The position numbers and the translations under genes were made by a program. Under the pieces are notes generated by a model. That model did not search any database, was not told where the DNA came from, and was given only the letters and a program-made list of their open reading frames with translations. Source: Morella rubra (Eukaryota > Streptophyta > Magnoliopsida > Fagales > Myricaceae). From it: a stretch of 64,000 nt of DNA. Location of the stretch: contig CM025852.1 of NCBI GenBank assembly GCA_003952965.2, forward strand, positions 25,957,457 through 26,021,456, in the 5' to 3' direction. Shown here piece after piece: positions 1 through 12,891 of this stretch; position 1 is the first letter of the stretch, and every line of letters begins with the position of its first letter.

Positions 1-693
1 TCGGTGACTATCTTCATTAATCCAAGTGATCAATCCCCTTGAAGCTTCCGACCTGCTTATGAATCGTCCATGTTGAGAATAATAAGCACCATGCTTGAGA
101 TTTATGCATAGAGGAAGTCTTTGTCAGCTGATACCATCACACCTCACAATTGTATTTCCTTAATAGACATCTTTCTGCAAACTGTCTGGTAGAGTTTGTC
201 CAATGAGTGTTTTGTCAGTGACATGTAACCACTTACCAATGCTCCACTCTATCACTTGACCTTATTCTTGTGTCCGAGCATTGATTACACATGTATCATT
301 GGGTGCTTTTGGCAATACACCTTGCTATGTCTCCACATAGCAGATCGAATTTGTTGGACAACTCCAATAAGAAGCTTCAGGTTTGACTTAATGCATTTGG
401 TCGCTAACATTCTGGGTTGAAGCTTTAATAAGTTGCGATGGCTACTAAGATGTTCCATGTTAGGTCAGATATGCTCAGTGACTATGGCATAGGCAGAGAC
501 TATCTTTTTGTGGGCATCATACTACATTAGATGGTACCGATATTTTTAAGAGTTAAGAAGTGTAATTTGTTGATATGTGGAAACTATAAATTACTACTGG
601 ATATCTGACACTTATGCATGTTTCACCGTATTCAAAATTTATTATTTGTCCTATCGGAGGTTTCACTTTTTGTTGTTGTTGTTGTTGTTTCAG
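1..693 (+). other. Upstream intron of the MLO gene (partial)
   Basis: No coding segment was recognised here. The first MLO exon visible in the window begins right after a CAG acceptor at 691-693, preceded by a pyrimidine-rich tract with GTT repeats. MLO proteins normally have about 55 more N-terminal residues, including the first membrane span. None of these could be found in this stretch, so it is most likely the 3' part of intron 1, with exon 1 outside the window. Confidence 0.55.
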
Positions 694-3600
694 TGGTTGC
701 GGAAAACTAACCGAAAACCCTTGCTTGCAGCTGTGGAGAAGATGAAAGAAGGTATTTGGCATTACAGTCTTTACTGACTTTCTATTCGTGTTTATTCATT
801 GTGCTCATACATACATTTTTGTGGACCTCTGTAATCAGAGTTGATGCTACTTGGGTTTATTTCTCTCCTTTTAACGGCTACCTCCAGCATGATATCCAAT
901 ATTTGCATCCCGTCAAAGTTCTACGAGAGCAAGTTTACTCCATGCAGTAGATCAGAGATTGACGAAGATCTTGAGAGCAAATCATCCCAGGACCGTAAAC
1001 TGTTGGCGGTTTCTGTTCTACCTCACTTAGTCAGAAGGATCATGAACGAATTGAACCAGAGTAACTGCAAAGAGGCATGAGACTTCCCATAGGAAAAAAT
1101 TAGACTTAACAATTTCTCGTTTCGTGAATACAATCATATTGATTCATTTGCATCCTTGTGTATTTATATAATATATCTAAATGTTGCTGACTTTCTGAAC
1201 GATCTTGAAGTAATTCTAAATTTATTTTGTCCAACAGGATCATGAGCCATTTGTTTCATATCAAGGTCTCGAGCAGTTGCATCGCTTCATCTTTGTAATG
1301 GCAATAACTCACATATCTTACAGCTGCTTAACAATGTTGCTGGCAGTTGTGAAGGTTAGATATTCTGTAGTTTACTTTCGCTTAAACTGAATGAAAAGAT
1401 CCTTGTTCATTTTCTCCCTTTTTTGTTAGAGTTGCGAAGCTTTAGAAATATAAATTTCTGGGTGAGGCATGATAGTGGAGAGAAGTTTCCTAGCCCGCTT
1501 TTGCTTCTCTGGTCCAAGGAAGAATTGCACTTTTTTCAGCCTCCTTCCTCAATTGACTGTGCTATTCTATTCATAGATTCTTCCTTTTATTTGGTTTGTG
1601 TGAAGAATCACTATGGAGCTGCATAACCAAAGAATTAGAAAGGCTTGAGAGAGATTGCTGCTCTTCAACAGCACTCTAAGATGTAGTGCTGCAAAGAGAA
1701 TCAGAGATAGAAAAAAAAAATTGCATGAGAAAGTGAGAGAGTGAGGCTCGAGTCTATGAGGATTTGGGTTTTGAGTGTATATTTTTGTAACTATTTTGTA
1801 CTCTATCTGTGATAGTGGATCTCTCATGGTTGTCTTGGCCATTGATGCACTCACATTGGGGGAACAACATAAATTTTGGAGTTATTGTACTGGACTAGTT
1901 ACTGCAACTGCAACCGATTGCATGACAGAAAATCTAGATATTGCTCTCTGTTTATGGAGGAAGTTTTTATCCTCCAAATGAACTTGCACACCTACAACCT
2001 GCAGCATATTTAGGTTCAAGTGACACAACAGGAGCCAAATAGACCTTATCACCTGAATAAACAGCCTATCAAGCCAGAGATGGATGCAAATAAAATTCCG
2101 ATACACACAGACGACCAAGTACATATAGGTCCTATTAATGCACCCATGTTACAACATGCCTTCATAGTTTTTTTAACAAGTTGTATCTATTGGTATTACC
2201 TTAGTTCCTCAGGACTAAATATTCCACCTTATGTATTTGAAATTCTCTTTTGAATGAAGCTTGATATAGTCACTGTTAAATAGTTTTCGAAGGAGAGGGT
2301 GGGCACTCATCCTTCTCTGAAGTGTGCTCGTGCTCTTAACATACAGTGTAACTTAACTGTAAATAAATGAAAGTTTAAGACATGTCCTTGTTGTACTGGC
2401 TTAGTGTTTAACCTTGTAACAATTCCCCAGATTCATAGTTGGAGGGTATGGGAGGACGAGGCTCACATGGACCGGCATGAATCATTAACTGGTAAGCTCT
2501 AAAGTGTAGTATCTCTAATTCAATAACAGCCATCTTTTGTAGGTTCCAAAACGTTTGGTAAAGGCTTACATTCAAAAACTTATAAATTACGTGTCTTGGA
2601 GCTACTCTAAATATGCAGGCAAAGTTTTAAAGTATTCTATTAATTTTTGAGTGATCACACTTGTTCTAGGCCTTGCTTATGTTTGATAGAGTTGGAGTGT
2701 TTAGTTGATATGGCTGAGCATTGACTTTATGTTTTGTTTCTCTATTATATTCTCAAAAGCAAACGAAGAATTTTTAGTATATCTCTTTTGTAACAGAAAT
2801 CGCAAGAGAGCAGACACTACGAAGGCAATCAACATTTGTCAAGTTTCATACATCAAATCCTTTGGCCAGGAATAATTTCCTTATCTGGGTGGTATGTAAA
2901 CGACTTTCATACATCAATGCAAAGGGATTTGTTTATAGAATAAATGGGTACAGATTTAAGAAATTCTGAAAGCATATTACTGGAACTTTAAAGTATGAGA
3001 TGTAATTTAAGCGCTAAATTGGGCCAACTTCGTCATCATCAAGTTGAAAGGCAAAAATGGGATGCAAGGTTGCAAGTTTATTTCTTACTATTATAAAAAC
3101 TTCAATGAAGAATCGTGTGGTTTTCACGTGCAATAAGTTGGACACCTTATTATAATTGCTAGCTTGATATATAATTTCTCTTCACCGCCAACAGATCCTT
3201 TTTTTGTTACTTTGTTTTTTTTTGTTTGTTTTTGTTGACCTAATTATCCCCCCACCCTTCTTTTCTCTGCCATCTTATAATTTTCCACGGGCATAACTGT
3301 TTTTTGAGTGATCTCAGTGCATGTGTGTGTTGTTTCTAGTATTTCTTAGCTTTAAGAGTATAATTGTTTTGGTATTTGACATGGACAGAGCATCAACTGT
3401 TATTCTCCTTTGAAGTTGTGTTAGTCTAAGCTATATGTTAAGCTCTATGGTTTGCTTATATTGCAATTGCAGACATGTTTCTTCCGACAATTTTGGGGTT
3501 CGGTGGTTCGTGCTGATTACCTTACACTCCGTAAAGGCTTCATCACGGTATGCAATATTCCCACAGTTTTAGATAACTTCAGGCTGACATCTTACAGGTT

Positions 3601-6600
3601 TTACTCTCAGAAATACATAATTGTTTGTAGAATCTCCTGTCGGCCTGGTCATCCACAGCCTGATGCATTCGGGTATAAGTTATAACCAGAATTAGCATCA
3701 ATCTCAATAATGAGCAGATCTGCTGCTAGGAATAATAAATATTTGAAACAATGGAAGAGACAAACTTGGTCAATGTTTTGCTGGAAAAACGGTTAGTTTA
3801 AGGCTCTTCTGACAATAGATGGTATCTAACTATGGTCTGGTGTGATAGTTTTTAACAACATTCTGATCCAAGCTGTTAAATAGCATTTTTATTTGTAATC
3901 TAAATAGCACACTGTAAATGTTTGTGTTTGAACTGTTTAGCAAGTACTTCATTCTATTTAAGATTATGGTTTTCCAAACAAATTTCATGCTTTATCAGTT
4001 TTGTGTGAGTCTTAAAAGTTTTGAACTTCCCAGGGTTCAACTGTGAACCTCTATTTTGAAATTCCATTTGTGATTATTTCTATCACAGTCCCATGAGTAA
4101 GCTGTACAACCATTGAAAATCTGATTTCTTTTCATGTGCCTTGAGGGATATTCTGCTGTGAAATTTGTTTGCTGCTTATGTAGTAGGAACACCTGTTATG
4201 CGTGCTGCTTTATGAATATTTACTTCTTTTTCTCCTTGTTCATGGCAGAACCACAATCTTACGCCAAAATATGATTTTCACAGCTATATGATTCGCTCCA
4301 TGGAAGAAGAATTCCAAAGGATAGTTGGTGTGAGGTAACTAATATTTTAAGGTCCATTTTTCCATTGCCACATCATGTTCAAAACTTCTGCTATTAGTTT
4401 CTGTTCATAGATGGGGACCTCTTATCTTCTACTTATTGAGTTCTGGATATCTCTGTTGGAATTAGTTTTTTCTGATGAGATCAAAAACTGATATCCATTC
4501 CTCTTTGTTCCGATTTCTTGATTACATATTCCCTGGACTTTATTTCTGAATACGCATTCATCAATTTTGTTTTACATAGGGGTCTTCAGTTAGGAGTAGT
4601 ACTCTGCTTTCATCTTTATCTCCAAAGCTTACCTTGGTTAAAACATGAATAGAATCTATTTATGGTATAGTGGCATAGAGAACTCTTGTTGAATCCCCAC
4701 TGAATGGAGATGGCACTCTATGTCAAGGGCTTACATGGAGGAATCTTTAGCATACATAAGAGTAGTTCCGGAAGAATGACAGGAATGGAATACTCCCAAG
4801 TTTCTCTTTGCTTATCATTATATATGTGAATCCGACGCATCAGGGATTTTGCTGTTTAGTCTAGCACGAGCAGGAGTTTGGGGTCACTTGGGTGTACTTG
4901 TCTTTGGGCACCCTAGGCCATGTTTTCTGGGTCAGTGGTTTTTTAGGTGTTTTAGTATTATTTTGCATTATTGGATTCCTCTGTGAAACTGACATCCAAG
5001 TTGCTTGTTTGGTTAATCTCTTGCAGTGGTCTGCTGTGGGGATTCGTTGTTGCTTTCATGCTGTTTAATGTAAAAGGTAGTGCATGTTATGCTAAACAAC
5101 ACCACCGACAGTTGTTTTGTGGTTGTATTGTTAAATGCAGGAAATTGAAATGCACTCTAGTGATAATCAGCCCTTTTATCTTTGTTCCATTTGTCCTTTT
5201 TTCCTTTGTCATCTAGTTGTCTATCCGCTTGGGCTTTTTATATTCATCTATTTCTTTTCTGGTGAATGACACAGGGTCTAATCTCTATTTTTGGATAGCA
5301 ATCATTCCTATTACTGTAAGTTCTAGTCTCTTTCCTTTTTTTCCCATTCGTGGCTTTCACTGTCACTTCTGTGCTGTTTGAAATATGTGCATTCTAAGAT
5401 GGTAGCACAGATGTGTATTGACAAATTAACAAATCTATGAGAAGTCAGAACATATTACACCTTGTTATTAAGGTGATGTTCGGCCATGTGAAAAATTCAC
5501 CATTTTGAGGAAATTTTTTTAAAGCAAAAAAATTTACAACCAAACATCCAAAATCACAAAAAATTCAACACAAACTTCAAATACCTTTTCACACAAACTC
5601 CAATACCTTTTTAAAAAAAAATTCCATCAAATCATTCTCTCTCCATACATTTTCGCCAAATTCCAATTTTATTAAAAAAATACATCAAATCATCTCTCTA
5701 CACCTTTTTACAAATTCCAATAAAAATCAATCTACAATCAAATATCTTTAAAATAATTCACTAACTTTTTACAAACTCCAATCTACCTAAATATTCACAC
5801 CACTGTCAAATGTTCTACAAATTTGGAGAATTTTTTACAACCGAAAATCACCTTAAATCTCTAATTTGAAGAACTACAGCCAGAGTAAATGTCATAGATT
5901 AAATCTCCATCCATCTTTGAGTTTGCTACGTGGCTGCCAGTTCGTTAGCAGTTTCATATTATTTGGTTTTGCACGTTTGTGTACAGCTTGTTCTGCTGGT
6001 GGGCACAAAGCTGCAGCATGTTATTGCAACCTTGGCATTAGAGAATGTGGGCATAACTGGATTCTTTACAGGAGCAAAGCTGAGGCCTCGAGATGATCTT
6101 TTTTGGTTTAAGAAGCCGGAACTCTTGTTGTCCTTGATTCACTTTATTCTCTTCCAGGTTGGCAAAAGATATTTATGGTGAATCTGCTGATAATTCAAAT
6201 TATTTTATTGTTCTTATTTTTTCCCCCACTTTAAATTGATTTTCTACTGACTGTTCAATCTGGAGAGTAAAACTGACGAGTGTTTCTTCCTTTATTTTTA
6301 CTCTTTGCAGAATGCATTCGAGTTGGCTTCATTCTTTTGGTTCTGGGTACTTCCTCTTCCTTGACTAGTTTGGTATTCAATTGGAGTGCTAGATATGACT
6401 TTTCATCTCACGATTCACCAACCTCACTTGCTTTGGCTTGGAAATTTATTTCTCTTTCTTAGTAGCTCAACTTCTCTCGCTCTCTCTCTCTCTCTCTTTA
6501 TCCCTTCTTTGCTGTTATTCACTTTATAGAAGATGTATGTTTCAATTATATGGAAAGCATCAAGTGGTTACAAGCTCAAAGATCTCAAGAGATAGAGAAG

Positions 6601-7944
6601 GGGCAAAAGAATTGTTTCCCTTATCTAATATGTGTTAGGATGAAAGATCTGTGCATCTGAACTAAACTATCCTTATTGATATGATTACAGTGGCAGTTTG
6701 GGTATGATTCTTGCTTTATTAGGCATCATTTGCTCGTGTATCTAAGGCTGATTTTGGGGTAGGCATTCTTTTGAACGACATTCTTCTTTTTTAGGATATA
6801 ATTATAAAAAAAAAAAAAAAATCTTCTTTTTTAGGATATGTCATCAGTCATGGGCCCTTTTTAACTGTCATTATCCTGTAGGTTTGCTGGACAGTTCCTC
6901 TGCAGCTACAGCACCCTGCCACTGTATGCACTGGTTACTCAGGTATTGTTGTCTGTTAATGGCTAGAGTTGAAATATGGTACATATATGATTAACCTTTT
7001 TCCTTTAAGCTCATGAAACTACTTACTTATAATGGAATACTCTCTTGTGGCATAAATTTGATTGCTAATGTGGTTACTGAGGAATTATGAAATTACTCCT
7101 AGGACAAAGGCAGGAGGCAGAGTAATTACAATACTTGGTGAGAACTGCTATATTTGAGAGCATGCACATTTGTAGGGTAAAAAAAAATTCTGCAGGATAA
7201 AACATCGTTTTTTCAGGTCAATAGAATTCACACAAGATAAATAGGTTTTTATGCTTTAACCCTTGAATCTAAACTGCTTTGTATTTTTTTTTTTTCTGTA
7301 GGATGAAGCTTCTTTCTAAATTGATGGGCCTCTTTGACTGACTTTTGTATTTGTTGTGCCCAAAACCTTAATTACAGTAGGAAAAACAAAATGTTTGCTA
7401 TTGTCATTCGGGATATGGTTTGTGTGCAAGTTTGTTGTATCGTACCAAATAAAGATGCATCAAGTAGATCTCCCTAATAACATATGTTCTTCATGGTTCA
7501 TCTACTAAGATTGCTAAAAGTGGTGACTTAATTTTTCCGTTTATTTTTCAGATGGGAACAAATTATAAGGCAGCCATAATTCCTCAGGGAATAAGGGAGA
7601 CTATCCATGGATGGGGGAAGGCAGCTAGGAGGAGAAGGAGGCGGCTTGGTATGTTCACTGATGATTCTACTATACATACAGACACAAGCACAGTCGTCTC
7701 AGTTGAGGAATATGATCATGACTTGCTTGATGCTCCTACAACTACCAGTGGTGAATTCACTGAAATTGAGTTGCAACCAGCTTCTGCTGCTTCAACTAGC
7801 CCCTCCCCTATTCCTAATGAAACCTCAAGCAGGGTAGGTACACCCCTCCTTCGACCCTCTGCTACAATTTCTTCAGCAGCAACATTTTCTTTCAACACTG
7901 AAGGTATTCCGAGATCTTGTTCTATGCCGTCCAGAAGAGAATGA
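694..7944 (+). CDS. MLO4: MLO-like seven-transmembrane protein, MLO4/MLO11 type, 5' partial
   Basis: MLO proteins are plant plasma-membrane proteins with seven spans and a cytosolic calmodulin-binding tail; the MLO4/11/14 group is linked to root thigmomorphogenesis. Fourteen exons splice in frame: 694-751, 839-1074, 1238-1354, 2431-2491, 2797-2891, 3473-3547, 4249-4334, 5027-5076, 5275-5315, 5987-6157, 6311-6346, 6691-6758, 6882-6942 and 7552-7944. They give 515 residues and a TGA stop. Family blocks are read directly: [78 protein letters not shown]. The tail begins [12 protein letters not shown], followed by the basic W-containing calmodulin-binding segment [12 protein letters not shown]. 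The intron after residue CKE has a GC donor (1075-1076). The N-terminus (about 55 residues) is outside the window. The subgroup name rests on remembered similarity to Arabidopsis MLO4. Confidence 0.93.
1075..1237 (+). other. GC-AG intron in the MLO gene
   Basis: The conserved reading frame ends with Cys-Lys-Glu at 1074 and resumes with DHEPFVSY at 1238 after a CAG acceptor. Both ends are in phase 0. The donor is GAG|GCATGA. The nearby GT at 1061 would give phase 1 and put a TGA into the next exon, so the GC donor is the better reading. Confidence 0.7.
5472..5852. mobile_element. MITE in an MLO intron
   Basis: A 381-bp element in the intron between exons 5275-5315 and 5987-6157. Its ends are inverted repeats: GGTGATGTTCGG on the left matches the reverse complement of CCGAAAATCACC on the right, and the similarity runs about 27 bp inward with a few mismatches. 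TTAA flanks both ends. The inside is AT-rich with runs of CAAATTCCAAT-like sequence and has no coding capacity. The short TTAA/TAA duplication fits a PIF/Harbinger (Tourist-like) or similar MITE. It does not affect the exons. Confidence 0.7.
6480..6497. repeat. (CT)n microsatellite
   Basis: A run of about nine CT units in an MLO intron, with interrupted CT repeats just upstream. Confidence 0.9.
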
Positions 7945-8656
7945 AACCACTACAATGAGTATTGACGAAGAACCAAGAAAGTAAAAAAAAAGGCAAACAC
8001 ATATCACGTTGATGAGTTTAGGCGTTTTTGGATTTCAGAAAGAAGAAAGTTGATGCGCTTGTTATCTGGTTCCCAATGGGAATCTTCTCCCGATAAGCTT
8101 TATGAGATCCAAATGAATTGTAGATGTTTATTTAATACCACACGAATCACGATACAACTTGCTACATGATCAAATAGATCCATATACGAGTTTCTGATGT
8201 AACAGTAACAGACCCAAGAAAGAATGTGAACTCCCAGATAACGATGATGTCAGGTTCTCCTTTCTGAGCTTCTTACCTAAACAAATGTTCCTGTCACGGT
8301 GAAGGAGACGAAAATACTTGCCCTCCAAAAAACAGAGCAAAATAAAAGTAGTCAAACACAGACGTCGAAGGGAAGAGAACCACTGCTTGGGGGAATGTTT
8401 CTGTTAGATTCAAACCAAACAAGTGCGCCTAAAGCGGCCAATGCAGATCACATGACCAATATCTTGCTTAATACATGCAAGTATGTTGTATCCCTAAAGC
8501 AGTCAGTGAAGATCCCTCAAAGCTTTGCTTTGCTTTCTCGATAGACTTCATAACAATACAAATATCCTTTCAGGAAATGACTAAAGAGCCTCTATTCCAA
8601 TGTTTTGAGTTTTTAAAGTACATTTTAGAGATTTGTCGTAGTCTTGAAAATCTTGA
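7945..8656 (+). other. MLO 3' untranslated region and spacer
   Basis: Sequence following the MLO stop codon. The first few hundred bases are probably 3' UTR, with AT-rich stretches around 8120-8140. No further gene was recognised before the repeat at 8659. Confidence 0.4.
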
Positions 8657-8658
8657 CC

Positions 8659-8712
8659 CGTTAGTGTCACTTGCTGATTAGCGTTAGTGTCACTTGCTGA
8701 TTAGCGTTAGTG
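8659..8712. repeat. 23-bp tandem repeat
   Basis: A 23-bp unit (cgttagtgtcacttgctgat plus tag) occurs twice, perfectly, at 8659-8681 and 8682-8704, followed by an 8-bp partial unit. It lies just downstream (in the gene's direction) of the glycine-rich remnant. Confidence 0.85.
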
Positions 8713-8783
8713 GCATTGGTTCGCCATCTTCCTTTGTGTGACCATCACCCAATCCATCTTCCTTTGTGGCACCATCACCTTCT

Positions 8784-9304
8784 GTATCATAAGCCATTAG
8801 CCATAGGTTCCCTATCTCCATCTTCAGGTTTTTTCATTTTTGTGTCAGTAGTGAGTTCAGTACCGAATCCAATCCCAAACCCTGAACCAAATTCAGTACC
8901 AGTTACAGAACCGAATTCAGAACCAAATCCACTATCGCTTCCACTTCCCACGCCATAACCAGACCCAAATCCAACTCCAATGCCACTTGCTGAGCTGAAG
9001 CCAGGGCCAGAACCAGACCCAAAGCCAATTCCCACCCCTTGACCAACAAAGCCATTATCACCACCCGAAGCCTATGCTAGTTCCTACTCCCTGTCCGACA
9101 GTGCCGCTGCCAGTACCAAAGCCAACGTCATTTCCTAGCCCCTGATCAGGAGCACCAGAGACAATCTTTTACTTCGAACTTTTCTCCGTCAGTACGGTCT
9201 TCAGGTGTTATTTTGCCATGGGCGTCCAAATGAACCCTGGCACTGCTAAACCTTAAGCATAAGAGTACGAAGAAACCCACAAAAGTATACATTGTTGGGG
9301 ACAT
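8784..9304 (-). pseudogene. Glycine-rich secreted protein remnant, ATA20-like
   Basis: Reading from 9304 on the minus strand, a start codon gives MSPTMYTFVGFFVLLCLRF, a typical signal peptide, then a charged stretch up to a TGA at 9146-9148. A second frame then carries a glycine-rich segment (GLGNDVGFGTGSGTVGQGVG) that meets TGA and TAA at about 9058-9064. A third frame continues with GF/GS repeats to a stop at 8787. At least two frame changes are therefore needed, so the gene looks inactivated unless they are sequence errors. Glycine-rich secreted proteins of this kind include the anther-expressed ATA20. The position beside HIPM and SDE5 matches the Arabidopsis order I recall and supports that identity. 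Confidence is lower for the family name than for the glycine-rich nature. Confidence 0.6.
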
Positions 9305-9394
9305 CTTAATTTTTATTACTTTCGCCTTTTGCATGGCTCTTAAAGCGAGGTTCCCTTCGACATTTACAACCAAAAAGCCTCCTGTTGGTTTAGA

Positions 9395-9470
9395 GAATGA
9401 AACCTGGAGACCTGAGCGTCATGTGAGCGGCAGAATGAAACCTGGAGACATGAGCGTTGTGTGAGCGGCA
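9395..9470. repeat. 38-bp tandem repeat, two copies
   Basis: Units at 9395-9432 and 9433-9470 differ at three positions (cctgagcgtcat versus catgagcgttgt in the middle). They lie just upstream of the glycine-rich remnant, in what would be its promoter. Confidence 0.85.
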
Positions 9471-10301
9471 CAATTGTTGGGGGAGAGCCGGGAGGAGGTG
9501 CTCCTTCTGTTACGACCAACCCCTTCGCTGAGCTCTTTAACCCAATTAAGAATCTACGTATTCGCAAACCTTTTTGGCAGATAGTATCATAGCAAGACCA
9601 AAGGTTACCCAGCAGTTTACGGACCCAAAACAGAGTCGAACTGAAGCGTCTCTCCTTTACTAGTAATGATCTCGAGTAAACAATTTTACATCATGGAAGA
9701 ACTCGAGCTTTCTATTTATTAAGCTCTCTTGTTTTTTTCCCCTCCTCCAATTGATGACTTCAGTCATCAACCTTGAAGGTATGAATCACTCGACATGCCA
9801 AGATAATTAGTAGTTGGACTTATAACTGGACAACTTGTAGAACACTCAATAAGATTGCATATCCTTCAACAACCACAATTCGGCGAGTAACATCAAGTAA
9901 TGACATTGTTCAGCACTTCTATAAACGTAACATTAAGAACTGACATCAAATAAGGGAAGATCAACGAGTAAAAATACAATAAAACATTTGGCCTCCGAAT
10001 AGCTCAGTCATTATTTATTTTTGCCTGCTGGGAGTATACGCAGAAACTTGTAAAATACAATCATCCTCGTAAACTTTAAAAATTATCACAGAGAAAAACC
10101 TGTGACACCAATTGGGAGAATATCCGAAAAAAAAAGGGGGGGAGAGACGGGTGTTTTGGTCTCTGTGTGTGTGTGTGTGGGGCAGGGGGGGGTGTTGAAG
10201 AAAAGGAAGAAATATTCAACACAGACAGATGGCACAATGAAGCTCTTAAACAAAATTCTACACGAACTTCTCAACAAGTTAAATGTCTGAATTTAAACAT
10301 G
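9471..10301. other. Intergenic spacer including the HIPM 3' UTR
   Basis: No gene was recognised. A GT run (about 10163-10179) and G-rich runs (10134-10193) sit in the part that is probably the 3' untranslated region of the minus-strand gene ending at 10302. Confidence 0.4.
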
Positions 10302-10616
10302 CTACTCACTGCCTTCACCATCGATTTCCTTCAAATTCTCAGCCAGCATTCGCTGCCTATTCTTTGTTTGTCTTTCCACAGCAACCATATACAGGCCTAA
10401 ACAAAAATAAATCATCACAGCCCCAAAGAGAAATAATTTTCGAGTTAATCACTGAGAAATAGACTCATTAAATGTCCATTTGGCCATGAAATAAGATTTG
10501 GCTGCACAAAACTATGAGGAAAATGGGTTCAGATGCATACCAATTGCACTTCCAATTGCACAAAACCACAGAACCCCCGTAGACCACCTATCCCCAATAA
10601 CTCCCCTGTTTCCCAT
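10302..10616 (-). CDS. HIPM: Small single-pass membrane protein, HIPM-like (56 residues)
   Basis: Two coding exons, 10616-10541 and 10396-10302, join in frame (25 codons plus 1 nt, then 2 nt plus 30 codons and TAG). Good GTATGC donor and TTTAG acceptor signals flank the 144-bp intron. The protein starts MGNRGVIGDRW, has one hydrophobic span (about residues 13-31, TGVLWFCAIGSAIGLYMVAV) and ends in a charged tail (KNRQRMLAENLKEIDGEG). From memory it resembles HIPM, the roughly 60-residue HrpN-interacting protein of apple, whose Arabidopsis counterpart At3g15395 lies between SDE5 and ATA20. The neighbours here are the same. The coding part starts six bases inside an exon whose acceptor is at 10623-10624, so the leader is spliced. 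The HIPM name is an inference from size, topology and position. Confidence 0.72.
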
Positions 10617-12878
10617 GTCTTGCTGCAAAAACCAATTTAACTTGTTTACATATAGGAGCATTCTAAATGCAACGTAACATTGACCAGATTCTTTACCATA
10701 AAAAGAGTTGTGAAGAAATGGAATCCAATACAAAATTCATGACTTAAAGAAGCTGCCATCCAATTGTCAGACAAATTCCTTTGCCACAACAACTAGCCTG
10801 AATTCAAATCGCTGTTACTAAAGAAGCCGTGTCACAGCCACATGCATCAAGTCCAGTTAATGATGTGGTATTAAATCAAACATCAAAGGTTGTACTATGA
10901 GCCTAGTTCAGAAAGCAGGAAGGACAGTCAAAGATAGTTATGTTATGCAAACCATTAGTCAAAGTAAGGAGAAAGTCTTGTAGCTTTAATCGTCCTGAAT
11001 ACTGCTTCAACATTTACACATGCAGCATACAGAAAAGACCAACAATCTTACTTCATCGACAAGAGCGACCAATGGGTAAGAATGGTGGCAACGCGAACTT
11101 GGTCTCATCTCATGGGAAGAAGCATTGAAGAGAGTCTAAGCTTGCCACTCTGCTGTAAAAACTAACCTAAAACTTATGCAGAGTATGAAGAAATGGTAAC
11201 ATAGGTTGATGGGGCCTTCTTGCAAAGTAGGTTTGGGTTTCTTTTATGATGTAATCAAGCTTAACAACTATATGCTAAGGATGCGCGACATGCAACAGTC
11301 CTCTTCCAATCCTGAAATGCAAGGAGACATGAGAAATCCAACATCTAGCTTCACCTAGGAATCTATGAAAGAATTATTAGAACTTGGAACTAAAGGCCTA
11401 AGGGCTTAAATGTGGATACTTCCCCTGAGAAGATGAAAATTTTGTACAAACAATTAATGCCCTCGAAGAAGCTGATAATACTAAGCTAGGTTTCACTCTA
11501 CCCAGGATCTACTGTTGTGTAAATGTCATTGAACTGGTAAAGTAGAAACCAGAGAGAGATGGGATAAACACACCACAAACAACTGAAGAAATTAACAAAA
11601 ATTATGTGGCAAGTCCCAACCTTCCCCTTCCTATTATAATTATTTAGGACTTTAAACCGTTTCAAGAACAAATCAAGTTGTGGAACCGGACAGTGGAGTG
11701 CCTGAAACTTGACAAGTACATACTCTTCTTGAAGTACCCCAACCCGCCCCACAAAAGGGAAGGGAAAAAAAAGCAAGAAAAAGGAAAAAAGAGCAACGCC
11801 CTACAGAACTATGAAGGGAATATCGATCATGATTAAAACATAATGGAACTGCAAAGTTGGATTAGAGAATGTTCACCATATCCATTTCTGCATCCTTAGG
11901 GGGGGGAATGAATTTACTCCACTAAGGTTAGTCTGACACACCATGCATCAAATTAAGGCCCTCTATCCAGAAACCAAAAAGGCAAACCTAATAGTAGTAC
12001 GTCTTGGTTCCCAAGGCTTCTCAAACTATACAGCCAATCTCACGAACAAAGCGAAGAGACCTTCCTTTTTTTGTTTTTTTTGGGGCTTTTTTTTTTTTTT
12101 TTTTTGGTGGAGAGAGTTTAGATATTGCAAATAGAACATACTCAAGTGTTCTCATCTCAATGCTTTTGGAAATACTAGGTCTGGTTCTTTTTCTTGCAGT
12201 GAGGTAACAAATGCATGATCTACTTGTTAATTTATGCACTGCCAAAAGTAGTAAAGGACTCTAATTCCAAGGGGACGTTTACACCATGGATTGCATACAA
12301 AGAAAGAAGGAAGAGAAGAAAAAACAAGAGTTCCTTTTAAAAAATGTCCAATCACACCTCTACAAAACAAATACAATACATGCATGCCTTGTATGTCACA
12401 TATCAGAGAAAGAACACTCTCTTTGGAGCAAGCAAGACTACCAAAGCAGATTAAACAGATAAACAGTTTGACAGGTCCATAGAACAACTGGATAAATTAA
12501 TTTTCGCAGAAAAACTTCCAAACAACTAGTGAAAAGAAAATTTCAGGGTTCGTTTGTTTCGTTGTAAAACACTTCTTTTTTTTTTTTTGTAAAGCAGATT
12601 CCAATGCATTAAGTGTCAATAAAGTATTATAATTTCCGGTGTTTGGTTGTTACTTTAAATATATTTTCTAAAAAATATTTTTCAATGTTTGGCTTAAGTT
12701 GTATTTTCCGTAATCTTATATGATTCATAAACTTAATTCTTAACATTAATTTGAAATAAAATAAAAAATCAATCAAATGACATATGGAACTAGAATTTCA
12801 AGTAAATAAACAGTTCAAATTAAACACACGATAAAAGACCAAGTTCACCTAATAGAGCAATTAAAACCTTGGAGTTGT

Positions 12879-12891
12879 TGAGGAAATTATT
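12879..12891. repeat. Target-site duplication of the LINE (left copy)
   Basis: TGAGGAAATTATT here is repeated exactly at 14757-14769, immediately bordering the LINE insertion on both sides. Confidence 0.85.

Noticed and set aside
8710..8958. Proline-rich open frame on the plus strand
   Set aside because: It is the complement of the glycine-rich remnant and has no start context or family of its own.
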